Part shown: piece by piece, positions 1 to 7,483 of the stretch
How positions within the stretch are numbered: the stretch's first letter is position 1
How the letters are laid out: each line of letters starts with the position of its first letter
Assembly (NCBI RefSeq): GCF_001927285.1
Contig: NZ_MSIG01000011.1
Span: forward strand, 62,001 to 126,000
Origin: Mongoliimonas terrestris
GTDB lineage: Bacteria > Pseudomonadota > Alphaproteobacteria > Rhizobiales > Pleomorphomonadaceae
DNA: 64,000 nucleotides
Direction: 5' to 3'
The notes under the pieces: generated by a model
Database searches by the model: none
The model's input: only the letters and a program-made list of their open reading frames with translations
Told to the model about the DNA's origin: nothing
Translations under genes and position numbers: made by a program

Positions 1-449
1 CGGCCTCCGCCGGGTCCTTCATGGACCGGGCGCTCGAGGAGGCGCGCGCCGCGTCGGTGCGCGGCGAGGTGCCGGTCGGCGCCGTCGTGGTCCGCGACGG
101 GGCGGTGATCGCCGCCGCGGGCAACCGAACGCTTCAGGACCGCGACCCGACCGCCCACGCCGAGGTGCTGGCGATCCGGGCCGCCGCCGCCCGGCTCGGC
201 TCCGAGCGGCTGATCGGCTGCGATCTCTATGTGACGCTGGAGCCTTGCCCCATGTGCGCGGGTGCCATCTCGTTCGCCCGCATCCGGCGGCTCTACTACG
301 GGGCCGGCGACGAGAAGGGCGGCGCGGTGGACCACGGCGTTCGGCTCTACGCCAGCCCCACCTGCCACCACGCGCCGGAGGTCTACGCGGGTCTTTGCGA
401 AACCGACGCCTCGACGCTCCTCAAGGAATTCTTCCGTCGGCGCCGATGA
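1..449 (+). CDS. tadA: tRNA-specific adenosine deaminase TadA (5' end cut by window edge)
   Basis: Zinc-dependent deaminase that converts A34 to inosine in the anticodon wobble position, acting in the cytoplasm. Counting from the first Met inside the window (position 21), the zinc/catalytic signature HAE lies at residues 46-48 and PCPMC at 75-79, both intact. The frame stays open to base 3 and reads ASAGSF before that Met. Family members commonly carry a short leader ending in a phenylalanine before MD-ALEEAR, so the real start is probably left of the window. Its last 29 bases overlap the end of the convergent patatin-like gene. Family call is firm; the guanine deaminase branch is less likely given the EVPVGAV start and basic C-terminus. 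Confidence 0.93.
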   Translation, partial: ASAGSFMDRALEEARAASVRGEVPVGAVVVRDGAVIAAAGNRTLQDRDPTAHAEVLAIRAAAARLGSERLIGCDLYVTLEPCPMCAGAISFARIRRLYYGAGDEKGGAVDHGVRLYASPTCHHAPEVYAGLCETDASTLLKEFFRRRR

Positions 450-1296
450 CATCCGCCGCCGCGCGGCCCTCCAGGAGCGTCTCGACCTTGCGCTTGACCT
501 CGTCCTTCACGGCCTGGGTGGATTTCAGGATGGCGAGCGCCTTCAGGAAGTCCATGACCTTGAAGAGGTCCACCGCCGGCTTGATCAGGATGTCCGGCGT
601 GCGCGACTTCAGTTTTTCCGCTGTCAGGGTCTGCATCAGGATCTGGCTCGCCCCGAAGATGCTCTCCGAGGCGTTCGGGATCGGCCGGTTGGCGGGCCGG
701 ACCGGCATGCCGACCACGTCGACCGCGATCACCAGGTCCACGTCCGCGGGGAGCCGGTCGAACGGGAGCGGGTTGACCACGCCGCCGTCGATCAGCACCC
801 GCCCGTCGATCTCCACCGGCCGGAACAGGATCGGAATGGCGATGGAGGCGGCGATCGCCTTCCTGAGCGGCCCGGAGGAGAGCGCCACCTCCTGGCAGCC
901 GTAGAAGTCCGCCGCCATGACGGTGAACGGGATGACGAGGTCCTCGAAGGTGGCCGGCAGGTCGGCGGGCAGGAAGAGCTCCACGGTCCGTTCCGCGTCG
1001 AACTGCACGAGGCCGCCGCCGAAGAGGTCGGCGAAGGTCTTCGGGCGCAGCTGCCAGACCTTGCCCCACACGTCCCCCTGCTTGGCGAAGGTCGCCTGCA
1101 CGAACTCGCGCACCGCCGCGCCGGTCATGCCGGCCGCGTAGCCGGCGCCGATGATGGCACCGATGGAGGAGCCGGTGACGGCGACCGGGCGCAGGCCCAT
1201 CTCGTCCAGCGCCTCCAAGACGTGCACGTGCGCCAGCCCGCGCGCTCCGCCGCCGCCGAGAGCAAGGCCGATCCGAGGGGAGGCGGATGTCGACAT
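421..1296 (-). CDS. patatin-like phospholipase family protein (RssA type)
   Basis: Predicted serine acyl hydrolase of the patatin family, 291 residues. The oxyanion loop GGGGARG is at residues 14-20, the nucleophile elbow GSSIG at 42-46 (Ser44), and the catalytic-dyad motif DGG at 170-172, so the Ser-Asp dyad is complete. No signal peptide is visible, which suggests a cytoplasmic or membrane-associated enzyme. The substrate is not readable from sequence; RssA-like members are usually annotated only as NTE-family hydrolases. It lies just downstream of purD on the same strand and could be co-transcribed (30-base gap). Its 3' end overlaps tadA by 29 bases in a tail-to-tail arrangement. Confidence 0.9.
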   Translation of the reverse strand: MSTSASPRIGLALGGGGARGLAHVHVLEALDEMGLRPVAVTGSSIGAIIGAGYAAGMTGAAVREFVQATFAKQGDVWGKVWQLRPKTFADLFGGGLVQFDAERTVELFLPADLPATFEDLVIPFTVMAADFYGCQEVALSSGPLRKAIAASIAIPILFRPVEIDGRVLIDGGVVNPLPFDRLPADVDLVIAVDVVGMPVRPANRPIPNASESIFGASQILMQTLTAEKLKSRTPDILIKPAVDLFKVMDFLKALAILKSTQAVKDEVKRKVETLLEGRAAADVIGADGRIP

Positions 1297-1326
1297 GAGC
1301 AGCAGTCCGTTGCGAGAAGCCCGCGA

Positions 1327-2598
1327 TCAGGCGCGGGTGCCGACGGCGCGCCAGCCGATGTCGCGGCGGCAGAAGCCCTCCGGCCAGCGGATCGCGTCGA
1401 CGGCCGCGTAGGCGCGCGCCTGTGCCTCGGCCACGTCCGCGCCCATGGCGGTGACGGCGAGGACACGGCCGCCGTTGGCGACGAGGCGGCCGTCGACAAG
1501 GGCCGTGCCGGCATGGAAGACGGTGGCGCCGAGCGCCTCGGCCGCATCGATGCCCTCGATGGCCGAACCCTTGTCGTAGGCGCCCGGATAGCCCTTGGCG
1601 GCCATCACCACGGTGAGGGCGGTCTCGTCCGAGAAGGCGACCTGAACGTCCCGGAGCCGTCCCTCGGCCGCGGCGAGTGCCAGCTCCAGAAGGTCGCTGG
1701 TCATCCGCGGCAGCATCACCTCGGTTTCCGGATCGCCGAACCGGGTGTTGTACTCGATCAGCTTCGGCCCCTCGGCGGTGATCATCAGGCCGGCGAACAG
1801 GATGCCCGTGAAGGGCGTGCCGCGCCGGGCCATGGCGGTCACGGTCGGGCGGACGATCTCCGCCATGATGCGCTCGGCCATGGCGGCGTCGACGATCGGG
1901 GCGGGCGAATAGGCGCCCATGCCGCCGGTGTTCGGGCCGGTGTCGCCGTCGCCCACGCGCTTGTGGTCCTGGGCGGCGGTCAGCGGCTTCACGGTCTCGC
2001 CGTCGGCGATGGCAAAGAAGCTCGCCTCCTCGCCGACCAGCAATTCCTCCACCACCACCTCGGCGCCGGCGGCCCCGAAAGCGCCCTCGAAACACGCGTC
2101 GACGGCGGCAAGCGCCTCCTCCACGGTGTCGGCCACAACGACGCCCTTGCCGGCGGCGAGCCCGTCCGCCTTGACGACGATGGGCGCGCCCTTCTCCAGC
2201 ACATAGGCGCGGGCGGCGGAGGCCTCGGCGAAGCGCCCGTAGGCGGCGGTCGGGATGAAGGCCTCGCGGCAGAGGTCCTTCGTATAGCCCTTGGAGCCTT
2301 CCAACTGGGCCGCCACCCGCGACGGACCGAAGGCCCGGATGCCGGCGGCCGCAAGGTCGTCGACGATGCCGGCGACGAGCGGCGCCTCCGGCCCGACGAA
2401 CACCAGGTCGACGCTTTCGCGCCGGCAGAAGTCCACCACGGCGGCATGGTCGGTGACGTCCAGCGCGGCGATCTCGGCAAGCGCCGCGATGCCGGCGTTG
2501 CCGGGCGCGGCCGTCAGCCGGGTGAGGCGCGGCGCGGTCTTCAGCTTCGCCGCGATGGCGTGTTCGCGGCCGCCGGAGCCGATCAGAAGCACGTGCAT
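1327..2598 (-). CDS. purD: phosphoribosylamine--glycine ligase PurD
   Basis: Catalyses the second step of de novo purine synthesis, joining glycine to phosphoribosylamine with ATP (GAR synthetase). The protein of 423 residues begins MHVLLIGSGGREHA, the family's usual N-terminus. An ATP-grasp region follows, with GDGDTGPNTGGMGAYSP and EYNTRFGDPETE near the middle. I placed the start at 2598 rather than at an upstream in-frame codon (2628): the GSGGREHA block normally begins at residue 6 or 7, and GGAAGGGA lies just before this ATG. Length agrees with the family. The patatin-like gene follows on the same strand. Confidence 0.95.
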   Translation of the reverse strand: MHVLLIGSGGREHAIAAKLKTAPRLTRLTAAPGNAGIAALAEIAALDVTDHAAVVDFCRRESVDLVFVGPEAPLVAGIVDDLAAAGIRAFGPSRVAAQLEGSKGYTKDLCREAFIPTAAYGRFAEASAARAYVLEKGAPIVVKADGLAAGKGVVVADTVEEALAAVDACFEGAFGAAGAEVVVEELLVGEEASFFAIADGETVKPLTAAQDHKRVGDGDTGPNTGGMGAYSPAPIVDAAMAERIMAEIVRPTVTAMARRGTPFTGILFAGLMITAEGPKLIEYNTRFGDPETEVMLPRMTSDLLELALAAAEGRLRDVQVAFSDETALTVVMAAKGYPGAYDKGSAIEGIDAAEALGATVFHAGTALVDGRLVANGGRVLAVTAMGADVAEAQARAYAAVDAIRWPEGFCRRDIGWRAVGTRA

Positions 2599-2772
2599 CG
2601 CGGCGATCCCTTCCAACCTCGTGTTCACGAAGCGCGCCTAGCACGCCGCGGCGCAGGCGCCAAGGGCCGAGACGCTCGCGAGGGGACAGGCGGGGGTGGA
2701 CCTATGCAAGGGAGGCAAGCCGGGATGGCGGCGCTGCGGGTCGCCGCTCAGGACCCGCCTTCTGCCCCAAGG

Positions 2773-2873
2773 CGTCACCCCGGCGAAAGCCGGGGCCCAA
2801 ACGTCATCGACGGCATTCGCACCCAGCGCAAGGCGGTACGGTCGGTTGGATCCCGCGTTCGCCGGGATGACGG
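2773..2873. repeat. palindromic REP-like intergenic repeat
   Basis: In the 350-base gap between purD and ubiA, the left arm CGTCACCCCGGCGAA (2773-2787) is mirrored by TTCGCCGGGATGACG at the right end (2859-2873), a 14/15 match. Inner CCCGGCGAAAGCCGGGG and GGATCCCGCGTTC blocks add further stems. The whole unit could fold into a branched hairpin of about 100 nt. Elements with this GTCATCCCGGCGAA core are common in alphaproteobacterial intergenic regions. The rest of the gap shows no gene; the ubiA promoter is presumably just to its right. Confidence 0.6.
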
Positions 2874-2948
2874 AGGCGGGATGGCCGCGTCGAACTGGGT
2901 CCGCCCACCCCTCTCGCCACCCGCGCCCGAACCGGCTACATCCACCCC

Positions 2949-3887
2949 ATGAGCGAACGCCCCGACCTTGCCATTCCGGACGCCCGACGCGGGAACTGGG
3001 TGGAGACCTTCGCGCCGGCCTGGTTCCGGCCCTATGCGCAGCTGGCCCGGCTGGACCGGCCAATCGGCTGGTGGCTGCTGCTCTGGCCGTGCTGGTGGTC
3101 GCTGGCGCTCGCCACCGGGGCGGCGGGAGAGCCGGTGCCGAACCTCTGGCACGGCTTTCTCTTCTTCGTCGGCGCGGTGGTGATGCGCGGGGCGGGCTGC
3201 ACCTACAACGACGTCGTCGACCGGGACATCGACGCCCGGGTGGCGCGCACCCGCGCCCGGCCGATCCCGGCGGGCCGGGTGACCGCCAAGCAGGCGACGG
3301 CCTTCATGATCCTTCTGTCGCTGATCGGCTTCCTGGTCCTCATCCAGTTCAACCTCTATTCCATCCTGCTCGGGATGGGGTCGCTGGCGGTGGTGGCCGT
3401 CTATCCCTTCATGAAGCGGCTGACCGGCTATCCGCAGATCGTGCTTGGCCTTGCCTTCTCGTGGGGCGCGCTGATGGGCTGGTCGGTGACGTTCGCGGAT
3501 CTCGCGGCGCCGGCGCTTCTCATCTATGCGGCGGCCGTGGTCTGGACGGTCGGCTACGACACCATCTACGCCCACCAGGACCGGGAGGACGACGCGCTCC
3601 TCGGGCTCGGCTCCACGGCGCGCAGCTTCGGGACGGCGACGCCGGCCTGGCTGACGCTCCTCTACGGCGCGACGGTGCTCCTGGTGCTGATGGCTCTGGC
3701 GACGGCGGGGGCGGGGATCTTCGCCTATCTGGGCGCCTTCGGCTTCGGCGCCCACCTCGCCTGGCAGGTGGCGCAGTTCGACATGACCGACGGCGACCGC
3801 TGCCTGATGCTCTTCAAAAGCAACCGGGAAGCGGGGCTTCTGCTCTGCGTCGGGCTGGTGGCGGACGCGGCGGTCCGCTCGCTCTGA
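2949..3887 (+). CDS. ubiA: 4-hydroxybenzoate polyprenyltransferase UbiA
   Basis: Integral membrane prenyltransferase that attaches the polyprenyl tail to 4-hydroxybenzoate in ubiquinone synthesis. Of 312 residues, the first Asp-rich motif reads NDVVDRDIDARVARTRARP (about residues 86-104). The second, DTIYAHQDREDD, lies near residue 205. Both magnesium-pyrophosphate sites are intact, and multiple hydrophobic helices separate them. The wording of the second motif separates UbiA from the heme O synthase CtaB, which is also encoded in this window (20461-21405). It stands alone on the plus strand between purD and the convergent DUF6101 gene. It supplies the quinone pool used by ETF-QO. Confidence 0.94.
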   Translation: MSERPDLAIPDARRGNWVETFAPAWFRPYAQLARLDRPIGWWLLLWPCWWSLALATGAAGEPVPNLWHGFLFFVGAVVMRGAGCTYNDVVDRDIDARVARTRARPIPAGRVTAKQATAFMILLSLIGFLVLIQFNLYSILLGMGSLAVVAVYPFMKRLTGYPQIVLGLAFSWGALMGWSVTFADLAAPALLIYAAAVVWTVGYDTIYAHQDREDDALLGLGSTARSFGTATPAWLTLLYGATVLLVLMALATAGAGIFAYLGAFGFGAHLAWQVAQFDMTDGDRCLMLFKSNREAGLLLCVGLVADAAVRSL

Positions 3888-3911
3888 GCGGATGCGCGCG
3901 GCCCGGCGGCC

Positions 3912-4475
3912 TTACTCCGGGGCGATGATCTCGCGCAGGCCCGAAAGCACCGGCATCGGCGCCTTGGTGCCCGGCTTGCGGCGGACGAGGAAGCGCGGAC
4001 GGCGGTTGGCGAACTGGTTGACGCGCCGGCGCGGCAGCGGCCGATCCATCGGGATGGCGGCGGGGCGGCCGATGGAGCGGGCGGCGCCGTCGAGGTCCAC
4101 CACCAGCATGGGCAGCTTCAGGGCGGTGGCCCAGGCCTCCCAATCGTCCGCGGCGGCGTCCATGTCGCGGGTCACCAGCAGCGGCAGGCTGAGCGCCGGG
4201 TCGCGGTGCAGGAGTTCCACGCTCGCCGTCATGGCGAAGGCGCCTTCCGGCACCACCCGCACGGCGACGCCCTCGTAGGCGTCTAGCGGCAGGCTGAGGG
4301 TCAGCGGCAGGCCGGAGAGGCTGCGCTTCACCACCACACCGCGCTCATCAAGATAGACCGACGCGTCCGCGCTCGCCGGCTGGCCCCGTTCGGTCGGCAC
4401 CTGGAAGCGGGCGGGCAGCGCGCGCGGATCCACCCGAAGGTCGCGTCCGATCCAAACCGGATTGAGTGCGGTCAT
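3912..4475 (-). CDS. DUF6101-like conserved protein of unknown function
   Basis: A 187-residue protein with no signal peptide or membrane segment. It has a basic C-terminal third rich in Arg and Pro (MDRPLPRRRVNQFANRRP region). It resembles the DUF6101 group of short alphaproteobacterial proteins; that assignment is from memory of the family's look and neighbourhood, not a search. No catalytic motif is apparent, so no function is proposed. It converges with ubiA (24-base gap) and diverges from pmbA across a 357-base spacer. Confidence 0.7.
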   Translation of the reverse strand: MTALNPVWIGRDLRVDPRALPARFQVPTERGQPASADASVYLDERGVVVKRSLSGLPLTLSLPLDAYEGVAVRVVPEGAFAMTASVELLHRDPALSLPLLVTRDMDAAADDWEAWATALKLPMLVVDLDGAARSIGRPAAIPMDRPLPRRRVNQFANRRPRFLVRRKPGTKAPMPVLSGLREIIAPE

Positions 4476-4832
4476 TCTGTTCGGCCCCGTTCGTCATGAA
4501 CCCTTGGGGAAGGCGCGGGCGACGCTTGCACGCCGATCCGCCTTCGCTTCCATGACGCCACCCTAGGCTGGTGCCGGCCTTACCTGGCTTAACCGACGCG
4601 GTTGATTTTTCCTTGCTCTCTGAAAGGGTTAGCGTTTCCTGAAGCGCACCGGGGCAGAACGCCGCGTTAAGGTCCGCGGAAGGGATAGCGTTTGAAAAAT
4701 CCGGTCCGGTGACCCACATCGTCTGCGAAAGGCGCGTTTTCCGGGCGCGCCGGCATGCCGCAGCGCCCGCGCACCCTTGCCGGGTCCGGCCGAAGGCCGT
4801 AAACAACCAACGCCGCTCAAGGAACCCCGCCG
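4476..4832. other. divergent intergenic region with two 16-base direct repeats
   Basis: The 357-base gap between the DUF6101 gene (minus) and pmbA (plus) contains no convincing ORF. GAAAGGGTTAGCGTTT at 4622-4637 recurs as GGAAGGGATAGCGTTT at 4678-4693 (14 of 16 bases, 56 bases apart), which could be paired regulator sites. The segment 4588-4640 is AT-richer than its surroundings and probably holds the divergent promoters. I could not settle -35/-10 boxes. Confidence 0.45.
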
Positions 4833-6176
4833 ATGACCGAACTCGTCGACCTCTCTGCGCTGCAGGCGCAGGCGCAGCGTCTTGTGGATGCCGCCCGCAA
4901 GGCCGGCGCGGACGCCGCCGACGCGGTCGCGATCCGGTCGGTCAACGAGGTGGTGTCGGTCCGCCTCGGCGCCACCGAGAAGGTGGAGCATTCCGAGAAC
5001 GACAACTTCGGCCTCAGGGTCTTCGTCGGCCAGTGCAACGCCACCATCTCGGCCACCTTCGGCGCCGACGTGGACGAACTCGCCGCCCGGGCCGTCGCCA
5101 TGGCGCGCACCGCCCCGCCCGATGCCTACGCGGGTCTTGCCGACCCCGACCGGCTGGTGCACGCGTTCGCGGACCTCGACCTTCTCGACACCCGCATCCC
5201 TGAGACCGCCGCCCTCGTGGAGCGCGCGGTCGCCACCGAGGACGCCGCGCGCGCGGTCGCCGGCGTCACCAATTCCGGCGGCGCCAGCGCCTACTGGAGC
5301 CGCGCGGGCGTCGCGCTCGTCACCTCGCATGGGTTCTCCGGCCGATACGAGACCTCCGGCCACGGCCACAGCGTCTCGGTGATCGCCGGCGAGGGCACCG
5401 GCATGGAGCGCGACTGGGAGGCCTCCGGCAAGATCCATCTCGACGACCTGAAGGCGCCCGACGTGGTCGGCCGCATCGCCGGCGAGCGGGCGGTGAAGCG
5501 GCTCAATCCGCGCAAGATCGATACCCAGACGGCGACCATCGTCTACGACCCGCGCGTCTCCACCGGCATCCTCGGCGCGCTCACCGGCGCCATCAACGGC
5601 GGCGCCATCGCGCGGAAGACCTCCTTCCTCAAGGACAAGCTCGGCCAGCGCGTCATGGCCGCCGGCATCCGCATCACCGACGATCCCAAGCGCCGGCGCG
5701 GCCCCGGCTCGCGGCCGTTCGACGGGGAGGGCGTCGCCGCCGAGCCCATGGACCTCGTCACCGACGGCGTGCTCAACACCTGGATCCTCGACAGCGCCTC
5801 GGCGCGCGAACTCGGCCTTGCCACCAACGGCCGCGCCGCCCGTGGCCTCGGCGCGCCGGGCGCGAGCGCCACGAACGTGCTCCTCCACCCGGGCGACATG
5901 ACGCCGGAGGATCTCATCCGCAGCGTCGGGACGGGGCTCTACGTGACCGACTTCATCGGCCACGGCTCCAACCTCGTCACCGGCGACTATTCGCGCGGCG
6001 CCGCCGGCTTCTGGATCGAGAACGGCGAACTCGCCTACCCGGTGGCCGAGATCACCGTGGCGGGCAATCTCGCCGACATGTTCATGCGGATCGTTCCGGC
6101 GAACGACATCGAGTATCGCGGATCGTTCACGGCCCCGACCCTCGCCATTGAGGGGCTCACCATTGCCGGACGCTGA
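4833..6176 (+). CDS. pmbA: TldD/PmbA family metallopeptidase subunit PmbA (TldE)
   Basis: PmbA (TldE) pairs with TldD to form a metal-dependent protease that degrades unfolded or modified peptides. In E. coli it matures microcin B17 and affects CcdA turnover. This protein has 447 residues, the usual length. It carries the PmbA-type N-terminal DNFGLRVFVGQ and C-terminal TDFIGHGSNLVTGDYSRGAAGFW blocks. It lacks the HExxxH-like metal motif that sits in TldD (present in the tldD gene at 14496-15920), as expected for the non-catalytic partner. The two partners are split by the lipid A block, about 8.3 kb apart and on opposite strands. The downstream cysQ overlaps its 3' end. Confidence 0.92.
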   Translation: MTELVDLSALQAQAQRLVDAARKAGADAADAVAIRSVNEVVSVRLGATEKVEHSENDNFGLRVFVGQCNATISATFGADVDELAARAVAMARTAPPDAYAGLADPDRLVHAFADLDLLDTRIPETAALVERAVATEDAARAVAGVTNSGGASAYWSRAGVALVTSHGFSGRYETSGHGHSVSVIAGEGTGMERDWEASGKIHLDDLKAPDVVGRIAGERAVKRLNPRKIDTQTATIVYDPRVSTGILGALTGAINGGAIARKTSFLKDKLGQRVMAAGIRITDDPKRRRGPGSRPFDGEGVAAEPMDLVTDGVLNTWILDSASARELGLATNGRAARGLGAPGASATNVLLHPGDMTPEDLIRSVGTGLYVTDFIGHGSNLVTGDYSRGAAGFWIENGELAYPVAEITVAGNLADMFMRIVPANDIEYRGSFTAPTLAIEGLTIAGR

Positions 6177-6999
6177 CAGGGCCGCGCGGACGGTCGATCT
6201 CACCCTCCTGACCGAGGCGGCCGAAGCCGCCGCCGACCTGGCGCTCACCTTCTTTCGCCAGGACCCGAAGGTCTGGCACAAGGAGAACGCCTCGCCGGTG
6301 AGCGAGGCGGACTATGCGGTCGACAGCTACCTGAAGACGCGCTTGCGCGCCGCCCGGCCGGACTATGGCTGGCTCTCCGAGGAGACCGAGGACGACCCGG
6401 TCCGCCTCGACTGCCACCGGGTGTTCGTCATCGATCCGATCGACGGCACCCGCGGCTTCCTCGCCGGCTCCGACGAGTGGACCATCTCGCTCGCCGTGGT
6501 GGAGAACGGCCAGCCGTCGGCGGCGGTGCTGATCCAGCCGACGCGCGGCCGGATCTTCTCCGCCACCCGCGACGGCGGCGCCTGGCTGGACGGTCGGCCG
6601 CTGGCGCTGGAACGGCATGTGGGCCTGCACCGGGCCAAGGTGGCCGGACCGGCCGCGCTGCTCACCCGCCTGCGGCATGCTCTCGGCCCGATGCGCGACA
6701 GCGGCTACGTGGCCTCCTTGGCGCTGCGTATCGCCATGGTGGCGGACGGGCGGCTGGATCTGGCGCTCGCCAAGGCACAGGCGCACGATTGGGACATCGC
6801 CGCCGCCGACCTGGTGCTGCGCGAGGCCGGCGGCGTGCTTCTCGACGTCACCGGCGGGCCGATCGTCTACAACCGGCCGTCGCCGCGCCACGGCATCCTT
6901 GCTGCCGGCCATCCGGTGCTCGCCGAGGAGGCCGCGGGCCTGATCCGGGGCGTCGAAGGGTCCGGCGCGCAGACGGCCGGTGACGGCCGGACAGGCTGA
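6163..6999 (+). CDS. cysQ: inositol monophosphatase family protein, likely 3'(2'),5'-bisphosphate nucleotidase CysQ
   Basis: Magnesium-dependent phosphatase of the IMPase fold, expected to hydrolyse PAP/PAPS by-products of sulfate assimilation. The metal-binding signatures are intact: EETEDDP, then DPIDGTRGFLAGSDEW, and near the C-terminus WDIAAADLVLREAGG. About 278 residues. I chose the TTG at 6163 because GAGGGG at 6150-6155 is spaced correctly from it and the peptide then begins MPDADRA. Another TTG at 6148 is possible. Either start overlaps pmbA by 14-29 bases, so the two genes are translationally coupled. An inositol-phosphatase (SuhB) role cannot be excluded. Confidence 0.85.
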   Translation: MPDADRAARTVDLTLLTEAAEAAADLALTFFRQDPKVWHKENASPVSEADYAVDSYLKTRLRAARPDYGWLSEETEDDPVRLDCHRVFVIDPIDGTRGFLAGSDEWTISLAVVENGQPSAAVLIQPTRGRIFSATRDGGAWLDGRPLALERHVGLHRAKVAGPAALLTRLRHALGPMRDSGYVASLALRIAMVADGRLDLALAKAQAHDWDIAAADLVLREAGGVLLDVTGGPIVYNRPSPRHGILAAGHPVLAEEAAGLIRGVEGSGAQTAGDGRTG

Positions 7000-7088
7000 C
7001 CCGCGCCGCGCGGGAGGCGAGCGACGACCGGTCGGGCTGGCACCCGGCTGGCGGCGCTCAGGGCGGGGCTGCTACCACCCGCCGCATG

Positions 7089-7117
7089 GCCGAATGGGCT
7101 GTGGTGGTCCATTCGGC
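7089..7117 (+). promoter_or_regulatory. 9-bp stem-loop in the leader of the lipid A cluster
   Basis: GCCGAATGG (7089-7097) and CCATTCGGC (7109-7117) form a perfect 9-bp inverted repeat around an 11-base loop, in the 189-base gap between cysQ and DUF4170. It is not followed by a T-run on the plus strand, so it is either a leader structure or an operator-like dyad, not a clear terminator. Confidence 0.35.
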
Positions 7118-7188
7118 ACGGGACTTGAAAGACTTCGGTGCCGGGCCGGTCGGGCCCAGGCCCGATCAGGACAGGAGTGGACGGGGCG

Positions 7189-7416
7189 ATGACGGCCAAG
7201 AAGCAGCTTCTTCATCTGGTGTTCGGCGGCGAATTGACGTCGCTCGACGGCGTGGAGTTCACCGACCTCTCCAAGGTCGACGTGGTCGGCATCTTCCCCG
7301 ACTATGCCAGCGCCTACACCGCCTGGAAGGAGAAGGCCCAGGCGACCGTCGACCAGGCGCAGGTCCGCTATTTCATCGTCCACCTGCACCGCCTGCTGGA
7401 ACCGACCCCCGCCTGA
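7189..7416 (+). CDS. DUF4170 domain-containing small protein
   Basis: A 75-residue soluble protein beginning MTAKKQLLHLVFGGEL and ending in YFIVHLHRLLEP. It matches the size and general shape of the DUF4170 proteins found beside Kdo/lipid A genes in Hyphomicrobiales. No catalytic residues are evident and the function is unknown. An upstream in-frame ATG at 7138 would add a Pro/Gly-rich leader of 17 residues. I prefer 7189 because AGGAG at 7173-7177 precedes it and the conserved part begins there. It heads a tightly spaced run of lipid A/Kdo genes, so a supporting role in that pathway is inferred from context only. Confidence 0.75.
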   Translation: MTAKKQLLHLVFGGELTSLDGVEFTDLSKVDVVGIFPDYASAYTAWKEKAQATVDQAQVRYFIVHLHRLLEPTPA

Positions 7417-7483
7417 CCGGGCGAGGATCGCGCCGCCGCTCCCCCATGGCGAAACGGCGCGCGCTCCTGTAAACCCTCCGGCC

